64,000 nt of DNA from UBA6107 sp964459385. Lineage in GTDB: Bacteria; Chloroflexota; Anaerolineae; Anaerolineales; Anaerolineaceae. Numbering within the stretch: the stretch's first letter is position 1; each line of letters starts with the position of its first letter. The stretch is from contig CAYWLG010000007.1 of the NCBI GenBank assembly GCA_964459385.1, positions 62,001 to 126,000 of the forward strand, read 5' to 3'. Positions 42,946 through 52,187 of the stretch are shown here, one piece after another. A model generated the notes under the pieces. It did not search any database and was not told the origin of the DNA. It was given only the letters and a program-made list of their open reading frames with translations. A program made the position numbers and the translations under genes.

Positions 42946-44511
42946 TTAATTCTTGTGCTGGGGTATTGAAAAGATAAAGCGCGACCCGCCTTGCGGCAGA
43001 TTTTCAACCCAGATTTTACCACCATGAGCCACGACTGCAAGCTGGCAAAATGTCAGCCCCAGGCCCATCCCCTTTGAGGTCAATCCGGTATTCAACTGAA
43101 CGAATTTTTCAAAGATCTTCTCATGCGCCCCTTCGGGCACACCGGGGCCTTGATCCTCTACCCAGAATTCCAGATCTTTGTTCTTTTTGGCGGCGCCCAC
43201 ATTAATGGTGGAGCCATTGGGCGAGAACTTGATGGAGTTTTCCAGCAGGTTCGTCAGCACCCGCCGCATCATATCTTTATCTACATAAACTTGCGGCAGT
43301 TTAGCGGGCACATTGACCCGCAATTCGATTTCTTTGCTGGTAGCGGTGGGGGTGATGGTTTCAACGGCTTCATCGATCAACTCGTTGGCGGGCACTTCTT
43401 CTTTGGTGGTGATCGGCTGGCCCAATTCGAGCCGGTTGATGTCGAGCAGCCCGCTGATCATGCGCTGCATGCGCTCTGTGGAACGGCTGGCAATATCATA
43501 GACCGATTTGAAGGGTGAACCCGACTCCATCGGGACAAGCGTCGCCATGATCTCCATGCTTGAGATGATATTGGCCAGTGGTGAACGCAGGTCGTGATAG
43601 ATCATGGCGGTCAGGTCTTCACGCAGTTTGTCCAGTGCTTTGCGTTCCTGCATGTCGCGGAAGATCCACTGGATGTTTTCCTGGCCGGTGAGGGTGATCT
43701 CAGAAACGTTCACCTCAACCGGCGTGCGTTTGAGCAGTTTGCCGATCAGACTGGATTCGTAAGAAAGTGACCCTTGAGCCGGAATTTTTTCAAAATTGGC
43801 GCCGACCTTATCAACGTCCAGATCATGCACGCTGCCGATAGTGGCTTGCAGCAGTTCTTCCATAGAATATCCACTGGATTTGACTGCCTGGAAGTTGGCC
43901 TCGAGGATCTTGCCCTGATGGTCGGTAATAAAGATAGGGTCGATGTTCTCTTCGAAAAGGTCGTGATAGCGCTCACGGGCCGAACGAGCCTGCTGAAACA
44001 GGGCCGCATTTTGGATGGCGATGCCGGCAATATCGGCGATGGCTCGCTGCAGCGAAATATCGTCATTGGTGAAGAAATTGGTCTGTGAATGCACAATGGT
44101 GAGCACGCCGACCAGCTTTTCATGCGCCATCACCGGCACGCACAGGGCAGATTTGCTCATCGTTTGTGGGTACTCAGATGATTTTTGCGAAAGCCAGCGC
44201 AAGTCGTTCTCGGTATCGGCAATCACGGCATACTTGCGGTTGCGAATCACCCAGCCGGCCAGCCCCGATTTGAGCACACTTCTCATCTGCTCGATCGTGC
44301 TGGGTACCAATTTGCCGTTCACCAGCAGGGCCGCATCAAGCGGTTCTTCTTTGTCGTTGAGCGTGATCAAGCTGGCCCGTTCTGCCCCGATGTTGGAGGC
44401 AGATTGCACCAGCACCCGTTCGAGCACCACATGCAGGTCGAGCGTGGCCGAAAGTTCACGGCTGACGTTATAGAGAATCTCAAGCGAAGATTTTGCGCTG
44501 TTCAGGCTCAT
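42946..44511 (-). CDS. sensor histidine kinase (GAF-PAS-HisKA-HATPase)
   Basis: A 521-residue soluble sensor kinase. A GAF domain (about 25-170) and a PAS domain (about 180-290) precede HisKA with phospho-His306 (IYHDLRSPLANI). The ATPase domain shows NLLENSIKFSPNG, GPGVPEG and GMGLGLTFCQLA. There are no membrane helices, so it responds to an internal ligand or redox state. No response regulator is adjacent. It follows threonine synthase by 6 bp in the same operon, which is unusual for a kinase. Confidence 0.92.
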   Translation of the reverse strand: MSLNSAKSSLEILYNVSRELSATLDLHVVLERVLVQSASNIGAERASLITLNDKEEPLDAALLVNGKLVPSTIEQMRSVLKSGLAGWVIRNRKYAVIADTENDLRWLSQKSSEYPQTMSKSALCVPVMAHEKLVGVLTIVHSQTNFFTNDDISLQRAIADIAGIAIQNAALFQQARSARERYHDLFEENIDPIFITDHQGKILEANFQAVKSSGYSMEELLQATIGSVHDLDVDKVGANFEKIPAQGSLSYESSLIGKLLKRTPVEVNVSEITLTGQENIQWIFRDMQERKALDKLREDLTAMIYHDLRSPLANIISSMEIMATLVPMESGSPFKSVYDIASRSTERMQRMISGLLDINRLELGQPITTKEEVPANELIDEAVETITPTATSKEIELRVNVPAKLPQVYVDKDMMRRVLTNLLENSIKFSPNGSTINVGAAKKNKDLEFWVEDQGPGVPEGAHEKIFEKFVQLNTGLTSKGMGLGLTFCQLAVVAHGGKIWVENLPQGGSRFIFSIPQHKN

Positions 44512-44517
44512 GGCAAC

Positions 44518-45687
44518 CTATTGAATGTACTTCAATCCAGTTCCGGTGTTGAAAAGCACGACCCTTTCATCCGGTTGAATCCATCCTGTATGTACCAGTT
44601 CATGGGCGGCAGCAAAGGTGGCAGCACCCTCCGGCGCGGCGAAGATGCCTTCACTGGCAGCGATTTCTTTCTGAGCTTGCAAAATGGCCTTGTCGTCCAC
44701 CGCCACGGCATTGCCCCGGCTTTCGCGCAAGGCACGCAAGATGAGACGGTCGGCGAACACGGCCGGCACACGCAGCCCTGAAGCCAGGGTGGTGGCATTT
44801 TGCCACAGTTCAGCACGTTCCGCGCCGCTGCGAAATGCACGCACAACAGGGGCGCATCCACTGGCTTGCACGCTGACCATGCGCGGACGCCGACTGTCGA
44901 TCCATCCAAGTGCTTCCAGTTCGGCAAAGGCTTTCCACATTCCCACCAGGCCGGTGCCCCCGCCGGTGGGGTAAATGATCACGTCCGGCAGTTGCCAGTT
45001 GAATTGCTCGGCCAGTTCCAACCCCATCGTCTTTTTGCCTTCCACCCGGTAGGGTTCTTTGAAGGTGGAGACATCGAACCAGCCGTACTCTTTCGCCATG
45101 GCGGCAGCGGCGCGGGCGGCATCGTTGATGAGCCCGTCCACCAGATGCAGATCGGCACCTGATTTTTCTACCTCTACTTTATTGGCCAGAGGGGTATCTG
45201 CCGGCATGAAAACATGCGCTTTTAATCCGGCACGGGCTGCATAAGCTGCCAGTGCACCACCGGCGTTCCCTGCCGTGGGGATGACGAATTCACGGATGCC
45301 CAGCTCGAAGGCTTTTGAAACAGCTACGGCTAATCCACGTGCTTTAAAAGAGCCGGTCGCGTTTGTCGATTCGTCTTTAATGAAAAGGTTCTCCAGCCCG
45401 ATCTGCTTTCCCAACCGTTTGACCGGCAACAAAGCGCAGTCGCCTTCCCCCAGGGTGATCTCGAATTCCGGCTGCATGAGCGGCAGCAGTTTGTGCCAGC
45501 GCCACAGCCCGCGCGAGCGCTGCCGGACGGTTTCTTTTGTCAGCGTTTGTTTGAGCACGGGTAGATCGTAACCGGCCAGAAGAGGGGAGGAGCAATCAGC
45601 ACAATAAGTCTGCGGCAGGGTAGGGTCAAAAACTTTGCCGCACTCAGGGCAGGTAAGTGAAATAAGGCTTGAAAAGCGATTTTTCAT
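44518..45687 (-). CDS. thrC: threonine synthase
   Basis: A 389-residue PLP enzyme of fold type II that makes threonine from O-phosphohomoserine. A short zinc-ribbon-like N-terminus is present (CPECG and CADCS, residues about 10-29). The PLP Lys is in NATGSFKARG, and the Gly-rich phosphate loop is PTGGGTGLVG. The start at 45687 is chosen because an extended -10 box lies 7 nt before it, and the 16 codons upstream look non-coding. It is first in an operon with a histidine kinase, MBL protein and endonuclease III. Confidence 0.87.
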   Translation of the reverse strand: MKNRFSSLISLTCPECGKVFDPTLPQTYCADCSSPLLAGYDLPVLKQTLTKETVRQRSRGLWRWHKLLPLMQPEFEITLGEGDCALLPVKRLGKQIGLENLFIKDESTNATGSFKARGLAVAVSKAFELGIREFVIPTAGNAGGALAAYAARAGLKAHVFMPADTPLANKVEVEKSGADLHLVDGLINDAARAAAAMAKEYGWFDVSTFKEPYRVEGKKTMGLELAEQFNWQLPDVIIYPTGGGTGLVGMWKAFAELEALGWIDSRRPRMVSVQASGCAPVVRAFRSGAERAELWQNATTLASGLRVPAVFADRLILRALRESRGNAVAVDDKAILQAQKEIAASEGIFAAPEGAATFAAAHELVHTGWIQPDERVVLFNTGTGLKYIQ

Positions 45688-45694
45688 TGTATAA

Positions 45695-45703
45695 AGTATA
45701 GCA
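45695..45703 (-). promoter_or_regulatory. extended -10 of a leaderless promoter for thrC
   Basis: Reading minus: TGCTATACT, then 7 nt, then the ATG at 45687. No ribosome site. Confidence 0.55.
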
Positions 45704-45754
45704 CAAGGCGTTTTTCCCCCGATTTTCCTTGACAAATGCAGAAAATCCCTGCGC

Positions 45755-46465
45755 TTATTGGGCAGAAGTGCACAAAATAGGCAGTTGCAGGGAATCGCTG
45801 GCGTTCAAGGGCAGACCCAGATAGGGCGAAGGATCCAGGGTGTTGGCAATTTCCAACTCATTGGTGTAACTGCCCTGACCATTATCGCGCACGATCGAGA
45901 AATGCAGGTGTACACCCACCGGGTTGGCCGGGTCGCCGGAGTAGTTGCCCTGATAGCCCAGCAGCGTACCGGCTTTAACGAAGATTTCGTGGCTGCCGGC
46001 CGGAAATTGCGTAGAAACAAAGCTGTTGCCGGCCGCATCGGCCATGTGGGTGTAATACGTCCAAATTTGTTGGCTGGGGTGCAGCGGGTCGGAGGGGATG
46101 CGAATGATGACCGTGGATACCCACGGCTCTTCGCGGGTCAAATAGCCATCATAAGCGGCATAGACGGGGGTCAGCCCAATATCGGTGCCGGCAAAGATAT
46201 CGATGCCCTGATGGCGATGTCCTGGCTTGAAGCTGTCATCCCAGAGATAGCCGATAAATCCTGTGGTCGGGAAGAGAAAAGGGGCGTCAGCGCACTGCGA
46301 TAGGGCCGGGATCATCCAATCAGCGTGGTCCTGCGGGTCGCGGATGAACTGCACCACATAGACGGTGCGACCACGCGAACCGGCCGGATCGAGAAAAAGA
46401 AAGTAGGCGGCGACCAGCGCCACCACGATGAGGATCGAAACGATGATCAGCATAAAACGCTTCAT
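45755..46465 (-). CDS. M23 family peptidase, membrane-anchored
   Basis: A 236-residue protein with an N-terminal membrane helix (about 5-25) and an external M23 peptidase domain. Zinc-ligand motifs are visible: GHRHQGIDIFAG (HxxxD type, about residues 80-91) and VHLHFSIV near residue 190. M23 enzymes cleave peptidoglycan cross-bridges. The gene lies 9 bp after miaB on the same strand, probably co-transcribed; the pairing has no obvious functional meaning. Confidence 0.87.
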   Translation of the reverse strand: MKRFMLIIVSILIVVALVAAYFLFLDPAGSRGRTVYVVQFIRDPQDHADWMIPALSQCADAPFLFPTTGFIGYLWDDSFKPGHRHQGIDIFAGTDIGLTPVYAAYDGYLTREEPWVSTVIIRIPSDPLHPSQQIWTYYTHMADAAGNSFVSTQFPAGSHEIFVKAGTLLGYQGNYSGDPANPVGVHLHFSIVRDNGQGSYTNELEIANTLDPSPYLGLPLNASDSLQLPILCTSAQ

Positions 46466-46474
46466 CTTATGCGT

Positions 46475-47788
46475 TTAGGCGAGTTCTCCCAGCATGGACC
46501 AGGGGCCTGTCCAGGTGATGTGCACCGGCAGCACTTTGCCAAGCAGGTCCTCTGCGGAAGAAACAAAGACCAGTTTATTGGTGGGGGTACGGCCCATCCA
46601 GCGTTTTTTCTCGATGCCTTCAAAGAGAATGGGCACGGTCTGATCCTGATAGCGGGCGTGAATCTCGGTCACCACTTCCATTTGCAGCTTTTCCAGCGCG
46701 CGGAAGCGGCGCCATTTTTCTTCATCTGTCACATCGTCGGGCATGGTGCGCTCTGAGAGGGTGCCAAGGCGCGGGGAATAACGGGCCAGGTGGGCCATAT
46801 CCAGGCGCAGCTCGGCCAGCAGCTCATAAGTATTCTGGAACTGTGCCTCGGTCTCGCCGGGGAAGCCCACGATGATATCCGTGGCAATCGAAACATTGGG
46901 GATGCGCGCGCGGATCTTTTTCACCAGTTGGCGGTATTGCTCGGCGGTGTAGCCGCGGCGCATGCTTTCGAGCACCTGGTCGTCTCCGGCCTGGTTGGGA
47001 ATCTCGATATGCGGCATCACCTTGGGGTTGTTGGCGACTTCGTCGAGCAGTTCGTCGGCCATCCAGTTGGGGTGGGAGGTCAAAAAGCGGATGCGCTCCA
47101 GCCCATCGATCTCGCCCAATTGGTGCAGCAGTTTGGCCAGGGTGGGAAAGCTGGGCTCGTCTTTGCCATAGCGATCTACGATCTGACCCAGCAGGGTGAT
47201 CTCTTTCACGCCCTGCGCCACCAGACTGCTGGCCTCGGCAAGAATCTCTTCGGGGGGGCGGCTGCGTTCGATGCCGCGGCGGTAGGGGATGATGCAGTAA
47301 GCGCAGGCATGCGAACAACCGTAAACGATGGGAATGAAGGCAGTGACCTGTTTACCAGTTTGAAAATCGGGCAGTTTGATATCGCCATCCATCAGGGCAT
47401 AACGCCGGGCGGTGGAGGCGATCTCTTCATCATGAATGTCGCGCTGAATCAAATATTCGATCAGCGGAGAGGGATCGGAAGGCGGCGAAAAAACGTCTAC
47501 TAGAGGATAGCGCTTGCGCAGGGGATTGTTCTCTTTAATCCCCACCAGGCAGCCCATCATGTTGATGACAACATCGGGGCGGCTGCGTTTGACCGGATAC
47601 AGTGTGGTCAGGCGGCCAATGGCCTTGTCTTCGGCCGATTGGCGCACGACACAGGTGTTTAGAACGATCACATCAGCGTCTTCGATGACGGGGCAGTAAG
47701 TGTAGCCCAGATGCTCCAAAGCAGAAGCGACCCGGTCGGAGTCGGCTTCGTTCATCTGACAGCCTTCGGTCCAGATATGGTATTTCAT
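46475..47788 (-). CDS. miaB: tRNA-2-methylthio-N6-dimethylallyladenosine synthase MiaB
   Basis: A 437-residue radical SAM methylthiotransferase. The N-terminal MTTase domain has Cys in EGCQMN, NTCVVR and MGCLVG; the radical SAM motif is CSHACAYC; a TRAM domain is at the C-terminus. It methylthiolates i6A37 of tRNAs. The start at 47788 is chosen because TGTTATAAT lies 7 nt upstream and the 36 extra codons from a distal start look non-coding. Divergent from the second C39-TPR gene. Confidence 0.93.
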   Translation of the reverse strand: MKYHIWTEGCQMNEADSDRVASALEHLGYTYCPVIEDADVIVLNTCVVRQSAEDKAIGRLTTLYPVKRSRPDVVINMMGCLVGIKENNPLRKRYPLVDVFSPPSDPSPLIEYLIQRDIHDEEIASTARRYALMDGDIKLPDFQTGKQVTAFIPIVYGCSHACAYCIIPYRRGIERSRPPEEILAEASSLVAQGVKEITLLGQIVDRYGKDEPSFPTLAKLLHQLGEIDGLERIRFLTSHPNWMADELLDEVANNPKVMPHIEIPNQAGDDQVLESMRRGYTAEQYRQLVKKIRARIPNVSIATDIIVGFPGETEAQFQNTYELLAELRLDMAHLARYSPRLGTLSERTMPDDVTDEEKWRRFRALEKLQMEVVTEIHARYQDQTVPILFEGIEKKRWMGRTPTNKLVFVSSAEDLLGKVLPVHITWTGPWSMLGELA

Positions 47789-47795
47789 GGCCCCG

Positions 47796-47804
47796 ATTAT
47801 AACA
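47796..47804 (-). promoter_or_regulatory. extended -10 of a leaderless promoter for miaB
   Basis: Reading minus: TGTTATAAT, then 7 nt, then the ATG at 47788. Confidence 0.55.
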
Positions 47805-47866
47805 GGAAGCCGAAAAAGTGAATTTATCCAAATTGTTCCAATTAAGGGTTCCAAACAGGAAGTGAG

Positions 47867-47872
47867 TAGAAT
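47867..47872 (+). promoter_or_regulatory. -10 of a leaderless promoter for C39-TPR paralogue 2
   Basis: TAGAAT, then 6 nt, then the ATG at 47879. No ribosome site. It lies in the 90-bp divergent gap with miaB. Confidence 0.5.
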
Positions 47873-47878
47873 TAAAAG

Positions 47879-49111
47879 ATGGTTTTGCCTGAGCAAAAAA
47901 CAAAGCGCTTGAAGTGGACATTGTTTACTCTGGGACTGCTGGTGTTGGCCGGGCTGGTCGTCTTTTTGTCCTCGGCCGGTCTACAATGGCGTGCCCGGCT
48001 GGCTCTCGACTATCTGCATGGGGTTTTTCACCCCATCGGTACCTTAGCCCCGGCGCACGAAAGCGAAGCATCCGCGCAGAGCGGTGTGTTCGCGCCCTTC
48101 CTCTCTGAGGCAACACCGGTACCTAGAAGTGCACCTTCTGCCACAGCGCCCTTACCGGAGGCAAAATTTTTGCCCGCACCTGAATTTATCGAACAGCGCG
48201 ACCTGCAGGGGTGGAACAACTGCGGCCCGGCCACGCTGGCCCTGGCACTGCGCATGTATGGCTGGAAGGGCGATCAAACGACCATCGCCAGGGTCATCAA
48301 ACCCAAAGACCTGGATAAGAATGTGAATATTGAAGAGTTGGCCGAATATGCCCGTTCTCAAGCCGGGCTCGAGGCTGTCATTCGGGCTGGGGGTGACCTG
48401 AACCTGCTGCAGCGGCTGATCGCGGCCGGGTATCCGGTAATTGTGGAACAAGACTTTAAGTTGGAGAAATCCTTTTGGCCCGGGGATGACCGCTGGTCTT
48501 CGCATTTTGTTTTGATCACGGGGTATGATCAAACGAAAGATACCCTGACCACGCAGGACGCTTACTACGGCCCCAATGTAGAAGTGGATGCGACGAGGCT
48601 GCTGAAAAGCTGGAAAGCCTTCAATTACATCTATATGGTGCTTTATCCGGCCACGGATTCGCAAAAAGTAACCGCTTTGCTTGGGGAAGCCAGCTCGGAA
48701 GGCGCTGCATTTCGAGAGGCTGCCACACTCGCTTTGCAGCAAACGCAGAACAACCCCAAAGATCTTTATGCCTGGTTTAATCTCGGTTCCAGCTATATAG
48801 GCTTGAAACAATATGAAAGCGCCTGGGAGGCTTTCAATGAGGCGCGCAAACTTGGTCTGCCTCAGCGCATGCTGCGTTATCAATTTGGCCCTTTCGCGGC
48901 GGCTTATGCCACAGGGCGGGCACAAGATTTGCAGGAATTGGTGGATTATGCCCTGAAAACCACCTCCAACTCTGAAGAAGCACTCTACTGGCAGGGGAAA
49001 TTATTCCTGCTGGAAAAACAGCCCTCTCTGGCACGACAGTCGTTTTTGGATGCGCTTTCGGCTCATCCCAATTACGGGCCGGCATTGGCTGCACTTTCTG
49101 CATTGAAATGA
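47879..49111 (+). CDS. C39-like cysteine peptidase with TPR domain, membrane-anchored (paralogue 2)
   Basis: A 410-residue protein with the same order as 36549-37820: N-terminal membrane helix (about 14-33), low-complexity linker, C39 domain and TPR-like tail. Catalytic residues are Cys115 (GWNNCGPATL), His209 (SHFVLITGYD) and probably Asp227. The linker is shorter and less Thr-rich than in paralogue 1. It is followed on the same strand by a zincin and a HAD gene. The two paralogues are about 10 kb apart and on opposite strands, so they are not a simple tandem duplication. Confidence 0.8.
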   Translation: MVLPEQKTKRLKWTLFTLGLLVLAGLVVFLSSAGLQWRARLALDYLHGVFHPIGTLAPAHESEASAQSGVFAPFLSEATPVPRSAPSATAPLPEAKFLPAPEFIEQRDLQGWNNCGPATLALALRMYGWKGDQTTIARVIKPKDLDKNVNIEELAEYARSQAGLEAVIRAGGDLNLLQRLIAAGYPVIVEQDFKLEKSFWPGDDRWSSHFVLITGYDQTKDTLTTQDAYYGPNVEVDATRLLKSWKAFNYIYMVLYPATDSQKVTALLGEASSEGAAFREAATLALQQTQNNPKDLYAWFNLGSSYIGLKQYESAWEAFNEARKLGLPQRMLRYQFGPFAAAYATGRAQDLQELVDYALKTTSNSEEALYWQGKLFLLEKQPSLARQSFLDALSAHPNYGPALAALSALK

Positions 49112-49180
49112 TCCTTTTCAGGCTTTTCTTTGGGGGCACTCTGAGGGTAAAATCAAGACATTATTAGGAAGGAAAAGCCG

Positions 49181-50524
49181 ATGACCAAGAAGATCCTTTT
49201 ATCAATTCTCGCGCTGGTTGTGGTGGCCTGTTTACTGTTGAGCGCTGCCGCCATTACCGGCGTTTTTTGGATTACCAATAAGGCGACCAGTTTAGCTGAG
49301 ACCTCTGCCGGGAATTCGAACATTCCGACGGATATTGCCAGCCAGATGGATCAAATTCAGCAAGAGGTAATGTCTTATCGCAGGCTAAAGCTAACGCAGC
49401 CATTGAAGCGCGCCTTGATGACGCCGGCTGAGTTGAAGGATCAAGTCTTAAATGAGTTTTTCAAGGATTATTCAGATGCAGATGCCCAAAAAGACACCGA
49501 GATTCTCAGTGCCCTCGGCCTGCTGCCCTCCGACTTTAAGCTGCGCCAGTTTTACATTGACCTGTACTCTGAACAGATTGCCGGTTATTATGATGATCTG
49601 ACCAAAGATATGTATGTGATCTCTGGCGAGGGTTTTACCGGTACCGAGCGCATGACCTACGCCCACGAGTTCACCCATGCACTGCAAGACCAGACCTATG
49701 ACCTTGAAAACGGTCTGAAGAGCAATGAAGAATACTGCAAAAATGAGACCGAATACTGCGCGGCCGTGCAGGCATTGATCGAAGGGGATGCCACCTTGAG
49801 CGAATATTTCTGGCTGGCCAAATACTCCACCGATCAAGACAAGAAGGACATCACGCAATTTCAGCAAACCTACACCAGCCCGGTCTATGATTCTGCCCCA
49901 GCCTATATGAAGGAAGATTTCCTTTTCCCATATACTTCGGGTTATGATTTTGTCAATTACCTCTATACCCGCAATAAGTGGAAGAGCATTGACGATGCCT
50001 TCAAGAATCCACCGGTTTCAACCGAACAGATTCTGCATCCGACCAAATATCCCACCGACAAGCCTATCAAAGTAGATGTGCCGGATCTGCTGCCTTTGCT
50101 GGGCAGCGGCTGGCAGGAAGATGACCGCAACGTGATGGGCGAATGGTACACCTATTTGATCCTGGCTTATGGGCGCGATGCCCGCTTCCAATTGCCTGAT
50201 CAAGAGGCCAAAGATGCATCGGCCGGTTGGGGCGGCGATACCTATGTGTATTATTCCGACCCGGCAAGCGGTGAATTCATGCTGGTTTGGCAGACGTTGT
50301 GGGATTCCAACAACGACGCTGCTCAATTTTGGGCGGCCAGCCAGACCTACGGCAACGACCGCTGGGGTACTACCACTGCTGCAGGCGATGATTCGATGCA
50401 GTGGCAATCGGGCACGGACGGATACGTGCACATGGAACATAACGGCAAATATGTGCTTTGGACGATGAGCCCTTCCATGACCGTGCAAAATGAAATTCTA
50501 GCGAAACTGGAGAACGCAAACTAA
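49181..50524 (+). CDS. membrane-anchored HExxH zinc metalloprotease-like protein
   Basis: A 447-residue protein with an N-terminal membrane helix (residues about 5-30) and a large external domain. The zinc motif HEFTH is at 162-166 (AHEFTHALQDQ), and Glu201 in EGDATLSE is a plausible third ligand of the gluzincin type. Acidic/aromatic-rich sequence follows, with Trp- and Tyr-rich repeats near the C-terminus. I do not recognise a named family. The ribosome site GGAAGGA supports ATG 49181. The HAD gene starts 2 bp after its stop. Confidence 0.75.
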   Translation: MTKKILLSILALVVVACLLLSAAAITGVFWITNKATSLAETSAGNSNIPTDIASQMDQIQQEVMSYRRLKLTQPLKRALMTPAELKDQVLNEFFKDYSDADAQKDTEILSALGLLPSDFKLRQFYIDLYSEQIAGYYDDLTKDMYVISGEGFTGTERMTYAHEFTHALQDQTYDLENGLKSNEEYCKNETEYCAAVQALIEGDATLSEYFWLAKYSTDQDKKDITQFQQTYTSPVYDSAPAYMKEDFLFPYTSGYDFVNYLYTRNKWKSIDDAFKNPPVSTEQILHPTKYPTDKPIKVDVPDLLPLLGSGWQEDDRNVMGEWYTYLILAYGRDARFQLPDQEAKDASAGWGGDTYVYYSDPASGEFMLVWQTLWDSNNDAAQFWAASQTYGNDRWGTTTAAGDDSMQWQSGTDGYVHMEHNGKYVLWTMSPSMTVQNEILAKLENAN

Positions 50525-50526
50525 CC

Positions 50527-51201
50527 ATGCCCATTGACCTGGCCCGCGTGCAGGCGGTTTGTTTTGACGTGGATGGTACACTCAGCGATACAGACGATGA
50601 GTGGGTATCACGCTTTTCGGCCAGGCTGCAACGTTTGGGTTTTCTCTTTCGCAACCATGACCCGCGGCGTTTTGTGCGCCGCCTGGTGATGTTCAGCGAG
50701 AGCCCCATGAATTTCATCTATTACTGGCTGGATCGTCTCAGCCTGGATGACAATTTTGCCCGCATGTATGAAAGAATGATCTTGCGCCGCGGCAAGAAGG
50801 CCAGATCTTTCTGGTTGATGAGTTACGCGGATGAACTCTTGGCTCTGTTGGCAATGCGATTTCCACTTTCTATCGTCAGTGCACGCGATGAGCTGACCAC
50901 CATGCGCTTTGTCGATCAGTTTGCACTGCAAAAGTATTTTCATTTTTATGCCACATCGCAAACCTGTGAGCATACCAAGCCTTATCCCCAACCGGTCTTG
51001 TGGGCGGCCGAACAGATGCTGGTGCCGGCACAAAACTGCCTGATGGTCGGAGATACCACGGTCGATATCCTGGCGGGCAAAGCCGCCGGTGCACAGACGG
51101 TGGGGGTGCTGTGTGGTTTTGGCACCGAAAACGAACTGCGCCGGGCCGGCGCGGATTTGATCGTCAAAGACCTGAAAGAGTTGTTCGACCTGATGAAATA
51201 A
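50527..51201 (+). CDS. HAD-superfamily hydrolase
   Basis: A 224-residue phosphatase-like protein. Motif I is CFDVDGTLSD (nucleophile Asp at about 13, with the second Asp and the Thr in place), motif II is the SIVSARDE region, and motif III/IV is MVGDTTVDILAGKAAG. The helical cap lies between. It follows the membrane protease gene by 2 bp, suggesting a two-gene unit. Substrate unknown. It is more complete in motif I than the HAD protein at 21315. Confidence 0.88.
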   Translation: MPIDLARVQAVCFDVDGTLSDTDDEWVSRFSARLQRLGFLFRNHDPRRFVRRLVMFSESPMNFIYYWLDRLSLDDNFARMYERMILRRGKKARSFWLMSYADELLALLAMRFPLSIVSARDELTTMRFVDQFALQKYFHFYATSQTCEHTKPYPQPVLWAAEQMLVPAQNCLMVGDTTVDILAGKAAGAQTVGVLCGFGTENELRRAGADLIVKDLKELFDLMK

Positions 51202-51202
51202 A

Positions 51203-51230
51203 AAAGGCACCGCAAGGCGCCTTTGCTTTC
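51203..51230. terminator. bidirectional terminator with GCAA tetraloop
   Basis: Stem 51203-51211 with 51216-51224 closed by GCAA; one A-C mismatch. T-rich on the plus side, A-rich upstream for minus. Lies between convergent genes. Confidence 0.75.
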
Positions 51231-51231
51231 T

Positions 51232-52125
51232 CTACTTCATTTGTTCCAGCAAAGCCCGGTAGCCGATCACCTGCAAACCGATCTGCTGGATATGTTTGCG
51301 GATGTCATCGCTCAGGAAATCGTTGTAATTTTCCACACGCGCCTGCCAGTCGGGGGCGATGCTGCGTAATTCCGGGGTGTCTTTGTTGGGATGCAGAATA
51401 AAATGGGTCAGCCCAGGTTCCAGGTCAGAGAGATACTGTTTGGTGCGCTCAAGATGTTCAGGAGATGTAGTGAGGGGTAGCTGCACCAGATGATCGAGCA
51501 ACGGAATGCCCTGCTCTTCGAGTCTCAAGATGAGGCGGGCAGCCAGCTTGGCGGTCAATGCGTCCAGACCGGCGCCGCGCCACTCGTTTTCATCCATGCG
51601 AAAGATCATAGGGGGCAGTTTAAATTGTTTTGCCAGAGAAACGTAGCCAGACATATATTTGGCGGCCGCCACCGAGCCCATGTGGGTGTCGATGTGGGTG
51701 GGTTTAAGTCCAGCCTGTAAAGCGCGTTTGATCTGCGTTTCAAGCTCACGTTTGGCTGCACCGGCTTTACCGGTTTTCTGCACGTCTGCCGAGGTGTGCG
51801 GGAAGTACCCCTCCTCATCCATCAGGCCGGAGCGCGGATCGCGCGTGGAGATCGGCCCCCAGCGATAGAATTTCCACTCACTGGTCAGGGTGAGATGAAC
51901 GCCCAGATCGGCTTCGGGGTGACTGCGTGCATATTCCAGCGCGTAGTTTGACCAGGAGCAGGGCATCATGATGGCGCCAGAAGAAATGATGCCGGCCTGC
52001 CAGAGATCGGAAAACGCATCGACATTGGATTGATCCATGCCGATGTCATCCGTGTGAATGATGGCTACCCGGTCAGTGGGGGCAAAGCCAAGTTTTTTTA
52101 AGAGGGGATTGGGCGTTTTTGACAT
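51232..52125 (-). CDS. YdjC/ChbG-type carbohydrate deacetylase
   Basis: A 297-residue protein of the YdjC family. Metal/active-site motifs are HTDDIGMDQSN (residues about 24-34) and THIDTHMGS near residue 142, with further His at SHPEADLGVHL and FILHPN. These enzymes remove acetyl groups from chitooligosaccharides or related N-acetyl sugars. No chitin genes are adjacent, so the true substrate may be a wall or glycolipid sugar. The start has a GAGG ribosome site. Convergent with the HAD gene. Confidence 0.85.
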   Translation of the reverse strand: MSKTPNPLLKKLGFAPTDRVAIIHTDDIGMDQSNVDAFSDLWQAGIISSGAIMMPCSWSNYALEYARSHPEADLGVHLTLTSEWKFYRWGPISTRDPRSGLMDEEGYFPHTSADVQKTGKAGAAKRELETQIKRALQAGLKPTHIDTHMGSVAAAKYMSGYVSLAKQFKLPPMIFRMDENEWRGAGLDALTAKLAARLILRLEEQGIPLLDHLVQLPLTTSPEHLERTKQYLSDLEPGLTHFILHPNKDTPELRSIAPDWQARVENYNDFLSDDIRKHIQQIGLQVIGYRALLEQMK

Positions 52126-52187
52126 AGCAGAACCTCAAAATGATAGGATAAAGGTATTTTATATCTATTCTGCAAAACAAATTGATA

